A DNA stretch of 64,000 nucleotides, from assembly GCA_977006965.1 (NCBI GenBank), contig OZ345376.1, forward strand, positions 1,984,001-2,048,000. Direction: 5' to 3'. The stretch's first letter is position 1. Each line of letters opens with the position of its first letter. The DNA comes from Phymatolithon calcareum (taxonomy: Eukaryota; Rhodophyta; Florideophyceae; Hapalidiales). The notes beneath the pieces were generated by a model. The model was given only the letters and a program-made list of their open reading frames with translations. It made no database searches and was not told the DNA's origin. A program made the position numbers and the translations under genes. Shown one piece after another: positions 33,150 through 42,705 of the stretch.

Positions 33150-33330
33150 AATGGCAAGAGAACAGCAGCAGCAACAGCAGCAACAGCAACAAGAACAGTA
33201 ACAACAGCAACAATAGCAGCAGCAGTAACAGCAGCAGCAATGGCAGCAGCAGTATTTGCAGTAGTATCAGCGACAGCAACAGGGACAATAACAGGCAGAG
33301 CACTACCAGTAGTAGCAGTAGCACTTTTAC
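33150..33330. repeat. (CAG/CAA/GTA)n trinucleotide tract in the copia leader
   Basis: Long imperfect run of CAGCAGCAACAGCAACA-type triplets between the 5' LTR and gag, in the untranslated leader of the element. The frames through it contain stops, so it is not a coding polyglutamine tract. Confidence 0.85.
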
Positions 33331-33418
33331 AATCTCAACAAAAGATGAGATCGCTTTTTCCGTTCAAATTTGAGGGAATCTTTCCTCAGACATCTCCCTG
33401 AATGGGGGAATTCGCGAA

Positions 33419-33802
33419 GGTGATCAGACAGGGTTTTTTGTCTGAGGAAGAACGTGTAGTAACACAAAAGATTGAATGCTAATTCCCGGCCTACGAACCG
33501 ACCGCGGAACCGCGCAAGTGCTCACCTACGACCGGTGCCTGCCTTGAACTTTGTGCACGCAAACGTCTTTTACTCCGTACTTCGGTTTCTTCCACTGCTT
33601 GCTACTCAATGCTCGTGTATATAGTAATCTAATTAACCCCATATAGGACCACTGCCCCTGTGGTCCAGATACACATATAATCCCCTTTTGGACCAATTAA
33701 TGAGAAATCTCCCCGCTTGTCGTCCAGACTCATCATGAGCCGCGACCGAGGACCGCCGTGCACGTCAGCTGCACAGAGCGGACATACCCCTAATATTTCA
33801 CA
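33419..33802 (-). repeat. copia 5' LTR (element orientation)
   Basis: 384 bp, ending TTTCACA before the target copy GTGAG. Its inner boundary (GCGAAGG/TGATCAG) has one mismatch in the terminal dinucleotide compared with the other LTR. Confidence 0.93.
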
Positions 33803-33849
33803 GTGAGGGTGCGGTCGGTGGTGGTGTCACGTGTTTCAGCTGCACAAGT

Positions 33850-34060
33850 TATCAACGAGATTAGAATTGTGACATCTCCTTTTCAAATGCTTCTCATAAG
33901 CTCTGTTTGACATTTCCAAAAAATCGCAACTACACCAGATTTTTGAAAAGTCACACGCAAGTAGTCTATGGTTTCGAGATTCCAGCAATGACTTTTTTGA
34001 AACCATTTTGTACAGTACAGTATCAGTCACCGCTCGGAATGCACCACCTGTGCCATATTT
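33850..34060. repeat. repeat R, unit 1 copy B
   Basis: TATCAACGAGATTAGAATTG followed by the same blocks as at 21655, ending near GGAATGCACCACCTGTGCCA. The minus strand stays open (33836-34126), as in unit 2 (50316-50606), but no protein family is recognised. Confidence 0.65.
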
Positions 34061-34247
34061 TTCACCGTACCTCATTGCTTCCCAGTCCACGCTTACAGTA
34101 CTATTACTGGAGTTGGGTTGGAGCACAATTGTACCAAAGCTCTCAAATTCAGATACCGTGCCAAGTTTTCTCGTAATAAAATGGATTTATTGAGAGGGTA
34201 CCATGTGTCTCAACTGGAGGAAAGTCGGCACCTTTCTAGGCATATTC

Positions 34248-34695
34248 TTAATCGGAGTTACATAGAATCACGTTAACGGCTCTAGCTACGTCAATCTCTT
34301 CTGCCGAGGTCCATGAAGGCTTCTTCAGAATTCTGTTGAGTGTTCCAACTGCCCATGATCCTTGACTGCCCATTTCTTCAATTAACTTCTGTGGTTTTTT
34401 CGGAAATGGACTACAAACCACCTTGCACAAAGAATTCTGTATCTGCTTTCTTTCATCCTCACTGCTTGGTGCGGTATACTATTCTTGGCGAACGTATTTT
34501 TCCTGATGCGGTGCTCTTCTTGTTGCTCCCATACTCGACGAAGGCCAGATAATCCGTTCTCGTGTTTGATTCCCGTATACATTCGATAGTTTCGAGTTCT
34601 AGCTCTGCCCCTGTGTCATCTGTCTCCTCCACAATCCTGCTTAATCTTCGTCTTAGCTTCCGCAGCAGGAGCCAAGTTTTCTCTGTCCTTGACAA
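34248..34695 (-). pseudogene. decayed minus-strand frame of unknown function, unit 1
   Basis: Three overlapping frames look like one former protein: MSRTEKTWLLLRKLRRRLSR .. DYLAFVEYGSNKKST (34459-34695), then NTFAKNSIPHQAVRMKESRY, then KLIEEMGSQGSWAVGTLNRI .. SAEEIDVARAVNVIL (34248-34430). Unit 2 has the same set at about 50730-51174 with an additional shift near 50875. I recognise no family. Confidence 0.35.
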
Positions 34696-34699
34696 TTGC

Positions 34700-35306
34700 T
34701 GATAGTTCCAACAGTGCTCAAGCCTAGCTCAACGAGTAGGCCACGCTTCTTCTCTGCATGAGGCCAGTCAGTCCTCGTTACATGGATGCCCAATATGGAA
34801 CGACGAGATATCCAGTAAAGCGAGGATATTCGGGAAGTGAATTCGAATTATACGTGTACATGGGAGGGTGTATGAAACAGCGGAGAATACTGAATTTTTC
34901 AATAAAAATAGGTAAGGTGGAATAAACACAAGTCGGGACTGACGCACTGCATATTATGCTGTTCCTGCGCAGTCACTAGCCATGGGTACGCGGGACTGAG
35001 TACAATTGGGGATAAACTCCTTCGTCTGGGCTGTCAAACCAGGGGAATGTTAAGGGGGGAGAAACGCCGACTTCACAAGTTACATAAATTTAATTGTGAA
35101 AGATACCATTTCGTGTGACGACTGGATTATGAGTTTATTTGATAATCAAAAAAACTTCGACTAAGCAGAGTAGTGCCTTTATTTCCCATTATTTCTCTCC
35201 ACAAAGCCTATTCCTGCAACGAGAACTACCGCTACATTGGCAAACTCCCAATGTTCGTGCCAACCGACCTTATTTTTGCCATTATAAACATGCATATATG
35301 ATACAT
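34700..35306. other. no gene recognised
   Basis: Colinear with 51180-51794 in unit 2 at high similarity. AT-rich with short poly(A/T) runs and no supportable gene. Confidence 0.5.
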
Positions 35307-35568
35307 TTTCACATCGCGTGAAAAGCTTCATAGAAATATATGGACCCATTTCCAGGAAGGCAGTATGACAACCGGTTTGCGTTACTCCCCCCCATAACAT
35401 TCCCGTGGTCAAACCCTCCGTTTTGAGCTGCCCCGTTACTCCAAGGTGAGTCTTTGGGATCTCTCAAAATAAACTCATCAACTATCCCCCATATTATTCT
35501 TTGCGTTGGTATCAAAAACATAAACATTATTCAATCAAGTGCCGTGCCCAGGATGTGGGAAAGTATTC

Positions 35569-35886
35569 TCAAATCAAATATTCTGCGCCCTTAATAAATT
35601 TGCGAAATTGATTCTTATCCTCTATCCATTCATCCATCCAATTCGTATCCGTGAAAGTGAGGATATTCAAATTTCGAGGATCTAGTAAACGAGCATTGAC
35701 TGTATTTAGCTTTTTTGTAAATACCATCAGCACCAGCAAAAGCAAGATCACCAATTGACCTGAACCAAGCATGACAGGAAACCGCAGGCGAAGCCCACCC
35801 ACATCATGCTCTGCTATAGTAAGTCCTGTGGTCATCAACACGCAGGAACTGCACAAAGAGACACCATGAACTAACGTAACCATCAC
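35569..35886 (-). CDS. small single-span membrane protein, unit 2 copy
   Basis: 105 residues: MMVTLVHGVSLCSSCVLMTT, then a hydrophobic segment GQLVILLLLVLMVF at about residues 43-56 and KKLNTVNARLLDP, then a hydrophilic tail with WMDEWIEDKNQFRKF. The N-terminal 25 residues could be a signal peptide and the second stretch a membrane anchor. This version has the longest C terminus of the three units. Unit 1 has an extra 49 bp and unit 3 an extra stretch of about 20 bp in the middle. hAT-3 lies 24 bp upstream of its start. No family was recognised. Confidence 0.4.
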   Translation of the reverse strand: MMVTLVHGVSLCSSCVLMTTGLTIAEHDVGGLRLRFPVMLGSGQLVILLLLVLMVFTKKLNTVNARLLDPRNLNILTFTDTNWMDEWIEDKNQFRKFIKGAEYLI

Positions 35887-35909
35887 TGAGCAGAGAACAT
35901 GGACCTAAT

Positions 35910-36793
35910 CAAAGCATTGGAAAAAATAATTGCTATTGTAATTATTTAAATTAGTTTTCCAATAATTTATTCCTGAGTCGCGCATATTTATTGTATTTAT
36001 TGAGATCTTCGTGGTTACGACAATTATTTTATTTATTTGAAAGCATTATTTACTCGAGAACGCTCGACTAAGTCTACGTTTCTGGGGGAGAATGACAGCA
36101 TTTTGGCCCGACGATTATATTGTTTATTTGGGCCCGATGGTATTCTTGAAAAGTAAAGTGACATGCTTGTCATCGATAGCACATGACGTGTCGGCTGCGG
36201 ACTCCTCATTTATGATTATGAAAACCATGGCAATCAACACAGTACAACGGGAACTGCGTACCAGGCGAGCACCGTTTGGTAGCACCCAAGATGCCGCGAG
36301 TTTTCGGTAAGCATGTTCGCGATGAGTTTTTCACACAGTCGGATCCCAACTCCGCTGTGTGGACTTGCAAATGTGGAACGCGACGGAAAGATTCTGGACG
36401 GGGCTACACCAATTTTGTGAGTCACGTTCAATCCGAGCATCCAAGCGACTTAAACGTTTTATGCGCTGAGAAAGAGTCGAGCGCAAATACCTTACGAGTT
36501 TCGAAACCTATCTCTCTGTTTTATCCTCGCAAAACGTTGCATGCCCACGGCTGGCTAGAGTTTATCGTCAAAGGCCTGCTGCCGTTTACTGTCGCCGAGA
36601 ACCCTATTTAGACGTCAATGCTATCGTGACAGAAAGCAGCTAGATGGATCCAATAATTGGGAAAAACCAGTTATTTATTCCTCACTGAACTTAAATACAA
36701 TAATTTATTCCTTCTGCGCTCAACAGTCTTGATATTTATTCTCGACACTGCGCGAGAAAAGAATAAAAATAAATAAATAATTCCAATGCTCTG
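35910..36793. mobile_element. hAT-3: internally deleted hAT element
   Basis: An 8-bp target duplication GACCTAAT (35902-35909 and 36794-36801); the empty site GGACCTAATAATACTG is in units 1 and 3. The ends are CAAAGCATTGGAA and, from the right, CAGAGCATTGGAA. The length of 884 bp, with only the first about 110 codons and the last about 10 codons of a transposase, shows a large internal deletion. The 3' remnant GACGTCAATGCTATCGTGAC corresponds to DVNAI at the end of the hAT-2 protein. Its subterminal AATAATTTATTT motifs resemble hAT-2. Confidence 0.95.
36276..36650 (+). pseudogene. truncated hAT transposase (BED finger only)
   Basis: The frame 36276-36611 encodes a BED-type finger (WTCKCGTRRKDSGRGYTNFV..HV) and the following region KTLHAHGWLEFIVKGLLPF, equivalent to the N-terminal 113 residues of the hAT-2 protein (VSMHGWIDLVTSCLLPF). 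A deletion junction near 36607 then joins it, in another frame, to the codons for the extreme C terminus (DVNAIV). It might still make a short DNA-binding protein that competes for the element ends, but that is speculation. Confidence 0.85.
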
Positions 36794-37134
36794 GACCTAA
36801 TAATACTGATTGCGGTGCTTGTAATAGATAACGATGAGAGCGTGGAGTATCTATACAGCATCAGCAGAAAGTAAGAGAAGTCCTCTCTACGACTTCAAGT
36901 TTGTGTGCATCTGTCAACTTGAGAAGAAACGTGAAAGCAAGGCTAGGTGAAGAAGAAAGCAGAACAAGTTCCAAAATAAATTTAATTTCTTTTTCATGAA
37001 GTGCTCATGTTATATCAGTCCCGTTCAGATAACGCGAAAACTCTTTGGTTGTAATGAGGATAGCGCATTTTTCTTCATTCATCCTGCTCTCAAATGACTG
37101 CTAAAGGAGATACAAACAGAATTAAGCAAAACGA

Positions 37135-37140
37135 TTTATT
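37135..37140 (-). terminator. poly(A) signal of the 89-residue gene, unit 2
   Basis: AATAAA on the minus strand, immediately after the stop of the second frame (VVEEIKK) at 37142 and about 105 nt after the stop of the 89-residue frame. Confidence 0.6.
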
Positions 37141-37244
37141 TTCATTTCTTGATTTCCTCTACTACCCTCGACTTCATTCTCACGTTTTCCACAACTAATC
37201 GGCTCACACGCAGAATCCGCTTACTCAGAAAGTGTCTCAATTCT

Positions 37245-37514
37245 TCAACGCCCTCTCCTTTTCTCATACTTTTCGACGCGGTCCACAAGCTTAACTGAAG
37301 ACCTGATATATCCGACAGGATTTCCGGTGCATGCCAATTCTGCGCCGCTCCATCCATATTCAAACGCCGCAGCTCGGAGTTTGCCTTCCTCTCGATCGGT
37401 ACTGAACTCTTTAATGGCAACACTTGTTCCTTTCTTGGCCCCGTACGTGACTCCAGCAGCGACAACAGCCTTCGATGCAAGGCTCGCCAAAATGGTAATG
37501 GTAATGGGATCCAT
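37245..37514 (-). CDS. 89-residue basic/hydrophobic protein, unit 2 copy (intact)
   Basis: Frame MDPITITILASLASKAAVAA, then GVTYGAKKGTSVAIKEFSTD, an AAAFEYGWSGAELACTG segment, and a basic end VEKYEKRRGR. Residues 6-26 are hydrophobic and Ala-rich, possibly a membrane-associating helix. A TATAAATA motif lies about 130 nt upstream. The +1 frame continues open past the stop (EGVEELRHFLSKRILRVSRL .. VVEEIKK) up to the poly(A) signal in all three units, so the true product may be longer through a frame change or splice that I cannot prove. Unit 3 (57978-58247) is also intact; unit 1 is frameshifted. No family was recognised. Confidence 0.55.
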   Translation of the reverse strand: MDPITITILASLASKAVVAAGVTYGAKKGTSVAIKEFSTDREEGKLRAAAFEYGWSGAELACTGNPVGYIRSSVKLVDRVEKYEKRRGR

Positions 37515-37979
37515 GTCTTGCTTAGGGTGGAGAAAGTGATGTCGGAGGTGTGTCGATAGGCGCTAGATCTCGTTGAAGAATGCAGCCTCTTGCTCGGAAC
37601 AACGAAGAGTCTTGGACAGCAAGCATTGGGACCGACTGTTATTTATTTATATGAGTTTGGCAATTCAGATTCTACTCGGATTCTACTAAATAGATTGGTT
37701 TAGTGGACTTTGGACTTCTGTTCTTACGCTCTCTGGAGCGTATAGAACACAGCGAACAGCAATGGCAATTATGAGACGCAGTGCTATTTCCATAAAACTC
37801 GTGTCAGAGAGCCGCGTTGCAGGCTAGAAAATGAGCTGTGCTTTCAGAAATTTGCCGCCAAAACATTTGACCATGGTCCTCAAATTTTATATAAACATCA
37901 CCGCAAAAGAACGTTCTTGCAGTAGTAATTAAAATAGCATCACAAAAAGAAACCGTTCAAAAACCCAACAAGCATTCCA

Positions 37980-38186
37980 CTACTGTACTATAGCGCATAA
38001 AACGTGCAACGGGTCGTGTTTGGTCGGTGCATCGTTATCTACATCCCTGGCACGCCGTACAGTACAACTTCTAAAAAGGCAACATGATGTTGCCTTCTTG
38101 GAAGTTTGTGGAATGAACTTCGAATCAGCTGATGCAGCAGCACTTGGGCTACTAGTGTCAGGTGAGGAAGTTGACGCGCTTTCCAA
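37980..38186 (-). CDS. short Ser/Ala-rich frame, unit 2 copy (doubtful gene)
   Basis: 68 residues, one difference from unit 1 (ARDVD against ASDVD). Same reservations as for the unit 1 copy. Confidence 0.25.
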   Translation of the reverse strand: MESASTSSPDTSSPSAAASADSKFIPQTSKKATSCCLFRSCTVRRARDVDNDAPTKHDPLHVLCAIVQ

Positions 38187-38208
38187 GTCAACTATTTGAC
38201 GCTATCAT

Positions 38209-38247
38209 AAAAAACAAAACGTTCATTAAATGAACGTTTTGTTTTTT
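38209..38247. repeat. perfect 19-bp hairpin, unit 2
   Basis: Identical to 12954-12992. The iteron element inserted 19 bp to its right. Confidence 0.8.
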
Positions 38248-38266
38248 CAAACGTACAGTAAAAAAT

Positions 38267-39414
38267 GGACGCATATTTTCAGTGTCACTAATTCTCGCGT
38301 CTGTGTCACTAATCGCAAAAAAGACATTTCAGTGTCACTATTTTGCAAATTGACAGGTCAGTGTCACTGATCCAAAAAAACAGTGCCTTGGTGTCACAAT
38401 TTTCCAAAAATGGCATCTCAGTGTCACTAATCTTGCAAACGGATCGACCATGTCACTAAAAATTACAGAAGAAGCCAGAAATGTACAATTTTCGGGAAAT
38501 AGTTATTGCAAAGTCTATTCATCTTGTAAAAATTTGGCAAGGATTAATACTCCTTGCCGAGTCCACGTTTCGCAAGCTCTAGGCGTTATGCATAAGGGTT
38601 TTGAGAATCTATATGATACTCATCGGGTGGTAATGTTTATCTTTGTAACGGTCTAATCACGGCAAAATCGAATTGGCCCATAACGTAGATAAATCGGGCC
38701 AAAGAGAAACTTTTGCAGTAGTGTTCTGCGGTCAATGGCAAAGCTCTCGCAAAACCGCAGGCATGATTAATGGCTCTGAACAGTCCACTTAATGCAATAA
38801 GCTCAAGTTTTCCTCGGGAATGATCTGCTCCATAAAACTGAAGGGCTGCAGTTTATTGGAGCAGAATATTCCCCGTGAAATCTTGAGCTCCAGCTAAATT
38901 AAGGCGTTATAAGACGGCAAACTGTACCAGTGGTTAGTGTACACCTCGACCAGCTTCATATCGATAGCAGTTGCGAGAATTTCCTTGCTTGGGGATAATA
39001 TCCCGGTTTCTCGGTTGTCCCTTTCTTTTGTGTTGGAGCGATGAGTACTTTCTGCAAGTGCCGAGGCATGTACAGTACTGCATCGGCACCAACAGCAGGC
39101 TCTCTATGCGGCCGTAATCACGACTGCATTCAGAAATGCATTCACGTTCAGCATTCGATGTGTGTAGTATAACGAATATCTATTCACATGATCGGCATTA
39201 ATATTTCGAAAAGTTTTCCCAAAGAGCATAATTGTGTCTTATTTAGTTGCTTTTAGTGACACAGAAGAGCGGTTTTTAGGATTAGTGACACTGAGCCATC
39301 GTTTCTCAGATTAGTGACACTGACGTGCTGTTTTTCATATTAGTGACACTGACGTGCTGTTTTTCAATTTAGTGACACAGACGTGAAAATTAGTGACAGG
39401 GAAAATATTTAGCC
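38267..39414. mobile_element. MULE-like non-autonomous element with iteron-type inverted termini
   Basis: Inserted with a 9-bp target duplication GTAAAAAAT (38258-38266, 39415-39423); the empty site GTAAAAAATTACCAATTAC is in unit 1 at about 13006. The ends share GG....ATATTTTC and then (G)TGTCACTAATT.TC.CGTCTG. About seven copies of GTGTCACTAAT-like motifs, spaced about 20-40 bp apart, point inward at the left (38281-38460), and at least five inverted copies (TTAGTGACACTGA) lie at the right (39245-39400). The 9-bp duplication fits Mutator-like elements. The interior of about 780 bp encodes nothing recognisable; a 68-codon frame at 38450-38656 begins inside the last iteron. Confidence 0.85.
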
Positions 39415-39477
39415 GTAAAAAATTACCAATTACTTGAGTAGCAACTGTTCAATGAGCAACACGATTGTACGCACATG

Positions 39478-39771
39478 TTAAAATGTCAACTGCATGAGAC
39501 CTATGATATGTATGTTCGCAATATACCTGCGAAGGCATCTCATCGGTATTGTTTGACATTTGCAGAAAACCACAGCTGTATCAGATTTTTGTGCAGCGAT
39601 GTTCAAATACTTCAGCAGACCACCAACGCCTTTTTCTGCAATAACAGTCAACGCTTGGAATGCACTGAAGTTTAACTGTCTCATACAATACGTCCCATTT
39701 GCACTGGCGTGGGCATAAATTGTTGGAATCTCTCTACATTTTTGGTATGATAGCGTGTCCAACCTAGCCAA
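39478..39771 (-). CDS. conserved 97-residue frame, unit 2 (doubtful gene)
   Basis: One residue different from the unit 1 copy at 13066-13359; broken in unit 3. Same reservations. Confidence 0.2.
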   Translation of the reverse strand: MARLDTLSYQKCREIPTIYAHASANGTYCMRQLNFSAFQALTVIAEKGVGGLLKYLNIAAQKSDTAVVFCKCQTIPMRCLRRYIANIHIIGLMQLTF

Positions 39772-40027
39772 TCAAATGCACCCTTGTTTTGCCTAACAAT
39801 TTGAAAAATTGCACCAGTGCATAAAAGATGAGATTGAATATTTGAAAAATTGTGATTACCATTAAATTTTTATGGCATAATTTTATATTATAATAGATGA
39901 CACTGCGCCCCCTTCATGTTCATTGCTGTTCACAGCGCTCAACGAAACTGCCCATTCAGATCTTTTTCGTCTGCCGACTTGACTTGAAGATGCACCTTCA
40001 GTACAGGCGTTGCATCTCTATCCTTTG

Positions 40028-40035
40028 TATATAAG
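40028..40035 (+). promoter_or_regulatory. TATA box of secreted-protein gene, unit 2
   Basis: TATATAAG 36 nt before the ATG at 40071. Confidence 0.65.
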
Positions 40036-40070
40036 CAGCTGGATGGCCTCAGACCTACAGCACGGAGACA

Positions 40071-40817
40071 ATGCACTACGTCTTTCACTTGTCTTTCGTC
40101 TTCATTCGCCTGATTCTAACTCTTCACTTCCATTCTGCTGCCATCAACAGCACCATCTTAGGACACATTTCTGAAATCCTCTCCACTTCAAACACTCAAG
40201 ACGACATGGTGTGCCATGTTCAAGTAGCCGAAGACAGTAATTCAAACCTTTTGCATGTATGTGCAGATTCGCGCAACGGAAAGTCTGGTATTCCGTTCCC
40301 GTTCGTGCAAACCGCAGATGGCTGCCAGTCAGCCTCTACCGGCGTCCGCTACCTCAAAGGAAATGTGCGCCACAGGTATACCGGCACTTTCAACGGAACC
40401 AAGGAGGAATATATACAGGCTGTGCACAAGAACAGATACGCATCGAGCAACAAACAAATTCTGCAGAGAAGCGGGATGTTCTATTTAAAGGAGGGATTTG
40501 GGGCTGTTTGGACAGTTGCCAAATTAACATCTGCGGTCATGAACGTGGTGCAGACTGCACATCTCTGGCAGGAATTCGCCCAAGATGGAATCATTTCTCA
40601 AGAAGAGTGGGTGAGAATGGGATTTGAGCTTATTGAGCGCCCTTTTGACAATTGCAGAGAAATCTACAATGCGGCCGCCGATCCAAATAATGATATTCTA
40701 GGCGAAGCTGAAACGGGTGGACTTAGAGATGAACTTGCAAACAATGGCATTGACGCTGTTCAAGAATTCGGTTCAGGCTTCTTGGAAATCGTTTCGGAAC
40801 TTTTCTCGTTTTTTTAG
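40071..40817 (+). CDS. predicted secreted 248-residue protein, unit 2 copy
   Basis: Intact and almost identical to the unit 1 copy. The changes I see are GAG/GAA and TAC/TAT (silent) and T-to-I near residue 74, A-to-D near 197 and D-to-E near 200. The signal peptide, four Cys and LFSFF C terminus are all kept, as are the TATA box and poly(A) signal (40883-40888). Two intact copies with full signals make this the best-supported host-type gene in the window. The function is unknown. Confidence 0.75.
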   Translation: MHYVFHLSFVFIRLILTLHFHSAAINSTILGHISEILSTSNTQDDMVCHVQVAEDSNSNLLHVCADSRNGKSGIPFPFVQTADGCQSASTGVRYLKGNVRHRYTGTFNGTKEEYIQAVHKNRYASSNKQILQRSGMFYLKEGFGAVWTVAKLTSAVMNVVQTAHLWQEFAQDGIISQEEWVRMGFELIERPFDNCREIYNAAADPNNDILGEAETGGLRDELANNGIDAVQEFGSGFLEIVSELFSFF

Positions 40818-41195
40818 ATCGATTGCTTTCAGATATCACTTAATGAATTGTTCAGTTCAAGGTAAAGAGAGGTGCAGTCTACAATAAATACCTCATGTGT
40901 AGATGCTTTATTCGTTCTTCGATCTTGTGCTCAGTTGAAATTTTAGTTCCACGTTAGACAATGAGAAGGTGGACATGGTCGTCGTCGAATTGTCAGTTGG
41001 AGTGTAGCGTGATTCGATATCGAGGTTGAACACTCTGCGTGTGGATATGTAGTTCTGAGAATTCACGCTCGAGATTTGCCCAAGGCGCTGCAGAATCTGT
41101 CATCTTGGCGATGCCAGTTCGAGTTTGATTTTTAAGGCGGCTGTGTCCACTGGACAAAGAGTAAAGAGAAAATTTTGACAGTGGTTGGAGAACCA

Positions 41196-41880
41196 GTGTG
41201 AATGCACTCCACGTGACGCCACTGATAAAGCGATGAAAATTAGCAATCGAATCTGCAGAAGGTTTATTCTTCAAGTATGTTTTTGGGACATATGCCCAGC
41301 ACAGTCATGATAGAATGCGAGTTCTGAGCCGACTAGAACCACCAGCCATGAGGAGAAAACACCAAACAGAAAGGTTTTCTGCGAGTCTAGTGAGACAAAA
41401 GAAGCACTTCGATGAGGCAGATGAGTATTCTGGGAGAGATGAAGGCATTAAGGAGGCAACCAAGGACATAGAGTGCCTCAAGAAATAGGAAGATCTGCAG
41501 CAAGCTCTCGATAAAGCCAAGGAGGGCTCAGTCTCAAAGAAAGGGCGAGGAAAAGAAATAATTGAGTTATGGGCAAGGGAAGAAGAGTGCAGATCGCTCG
41601 AGATACCAACTGATTCGAACAATCTACCGGTGGTTCTCCGCGTAAGAGAAAGGTCGACATAATTGCGATGCTTACGTCTGATATTCAAAAGAGCACCTCT
41701 TTAGAGAAAATCAGTACTAGGTGCATACTTTGTTGTCACAGCCGTGATTGAGCTGGTCGAGCTCCAACGCATTCTATCTTCATCCAAGATTAGCCCTGAA
41801 ATTGAATATGAATGTAAGCGAATCGCTCAGCGATCAGCACTTAGACCTCTTTTCTTTTTGTTTCAACCTGGACAATCAGC
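41196..41880 (+). pseudogene. LINE lineage D relic, unit 2
   Basis: Uninterrupted homologue of the unit 1 relic. It carries the empty target of hAT-2 (41233-41240). Stops occur at TAG in LKK*EDLQQ (about 41487) and at TTTAGAGAAAATC (about 41701). Confidence 0.8.
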
Positions 41881-41913
41881 ATATTGGCGGTACACAGCTT
41901 CTGAGTATTACGC

Positions 41914-42700
41914 TTTGCCAAAGTGGGAGTATGCACTCCACGTCACGCCTCTGACAAAGCGATTACAATCAGCAATCGAATCTGCAGAAGGTTTATTCTT
42001 CAAGTATGTTTTTGGGACATATTCGCAGCACCGCCATGGAAGAATGCGAGTTCTGTGCCGACTAGAACCACCAACCATGAGGAGAAGACACCAAGCAGAA
42101 AGGTTCTCTGCGAGTCTAGTGAGACAGAAGAAGCACTTCGATGAGGCAGATGAGTATTCTGGGAGAGATGAAGACATTAAGGAGGAAACCAAGGACATAG
42201 AGTGCCTCAAGAAATAGGAAGATCTGCAGCAAGCTCTCGATAAAGCCAAGGAGGGCTCAGTCTCAAAGAAGGGGCGAGGAAAAGAAATAATTGAGTTATG
42301 GGCAGAGGAAGAAGAGGGAAGATCGCTCGAGATACCAACTGATTCGAACAATCTGCCGATGGTTCTCCGCGTAAGAGAAAGGTCTACACGGTTGCGATGC
42401 CTACGGCTGATATTCAATAGAGCACCTCTTTAGAGAAAATCAGTACTTGGTGCATACTTTGTTGTCACAGCCGTGATTGAGCTGGTCGAGCTCCAACGCA
42501 TTCTATCTTCATCCAAGATTAGTCCTGAAATTGAATATGAATGTAAGCGACTCACTGGAGCACTTGTTGGGAGAGAAATACGTATCAAGGATATACTGAA
42601 CAGTCAAACTACGTGAGCTTAGAAAATTGTGCGAAAGCGGCCCTGTTACTCTTCAAGAGAGGCCTTGGGAGCTTTTAAAATAAATCAACACATATCCCCT
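41914..42700 (+). mobile_element. LINE lineage D, 5'-truncated insertion into the solo LTR start
   Basis: A second, younger LINE-D copy of 787 bp. The target duplication is CTGAGTATTACGC (41901-41913) and CTGAGTGTTACGC (42701-42713), one mismatch. It starts in the codons for PKWEYALHVTPLTKRLQSAI and continues EGLFFKYVFGTYSQHRHGRM .. IKEETKDIECLKK, a TAG stop, EGRSLEIPTDSNNLP, RSTRLRCLRLIFNRAPL, another TAG, to IEYECKRLTGALVGREIRIK. The 3' end is GGAGCTTTTAAAATAAATCA..ATATCCC. Unit 3 and unit 1 lack it at this position. Confidence 0.88.
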
Positions 42701-42705
42701 CTGAG

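Larger units (their letters stand above)
27745..33802 (-). mobile_element. Ty1/copia-type LTR retrotransposon, degenerate
   Basis: The two LTRs (27745-28139, 33419-33802) bound internal DNA coding on the minus strand. A 5-bp target duplication GTGAG (27740-27744, 33803-33807) flanks the element, and the empty site GGTGAGGAAGCGGTCGG is at about 50283 in unit 2. The element is 6058 bp, with ends TGTGAAAT..TGATCACA in element orientation. Gag, protease, integrase, RT and RNase H are recognisable in copia order, but the reading is broken by about five frameshifts. A purine-rich stretch (AAAAAGGCAGGAC) precedes the 3' LTR. It separated the Cys-rich gene from its upstream part. Confidence 0.95.
9553..35306. 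repeat. tandem segmental duplication, unit 1
   Basis: Starts with TTTTCACATCGCGTGAAAAG, which recurs at about 35307 and 51795. The same gene and repeat order follows in each unit: LINE-D 3' scrap, small membrane protein gene, 89-residue gene, Ser-rich frame, hairpin, secreted-protein gene, LINE-D relic, solo LTR, inverted-repeat arms, poly-purine region, Cys-rich gene, minus-strand decayed frame. Span 25,754 bp. Removing hAT-1 (1338), hAT-2 (2149), LINE-A (1775 minus 143), pogo-1 (1265), pogo-2 (1364) and copia (6063) leaves about 11,943 bp. Confidence 0.9.

Noticed and set aside
33108-33401. Ala/Thr-rich plus-strand frame over the triplet repeat, and a Leu-rich one on the minus strand
   Set aside because: Both are produced by the CAG/CAA/GTA tract in the copia leader and have no other support.
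34248-34695. A possible conserved housekeeping protein (for example a proteasome-like subunit) in the SAEEIDVARAVNVIL region
   Set aside because: No motif could be matched with confidence and the frames are broken in both units, so it is kept as unidentified.
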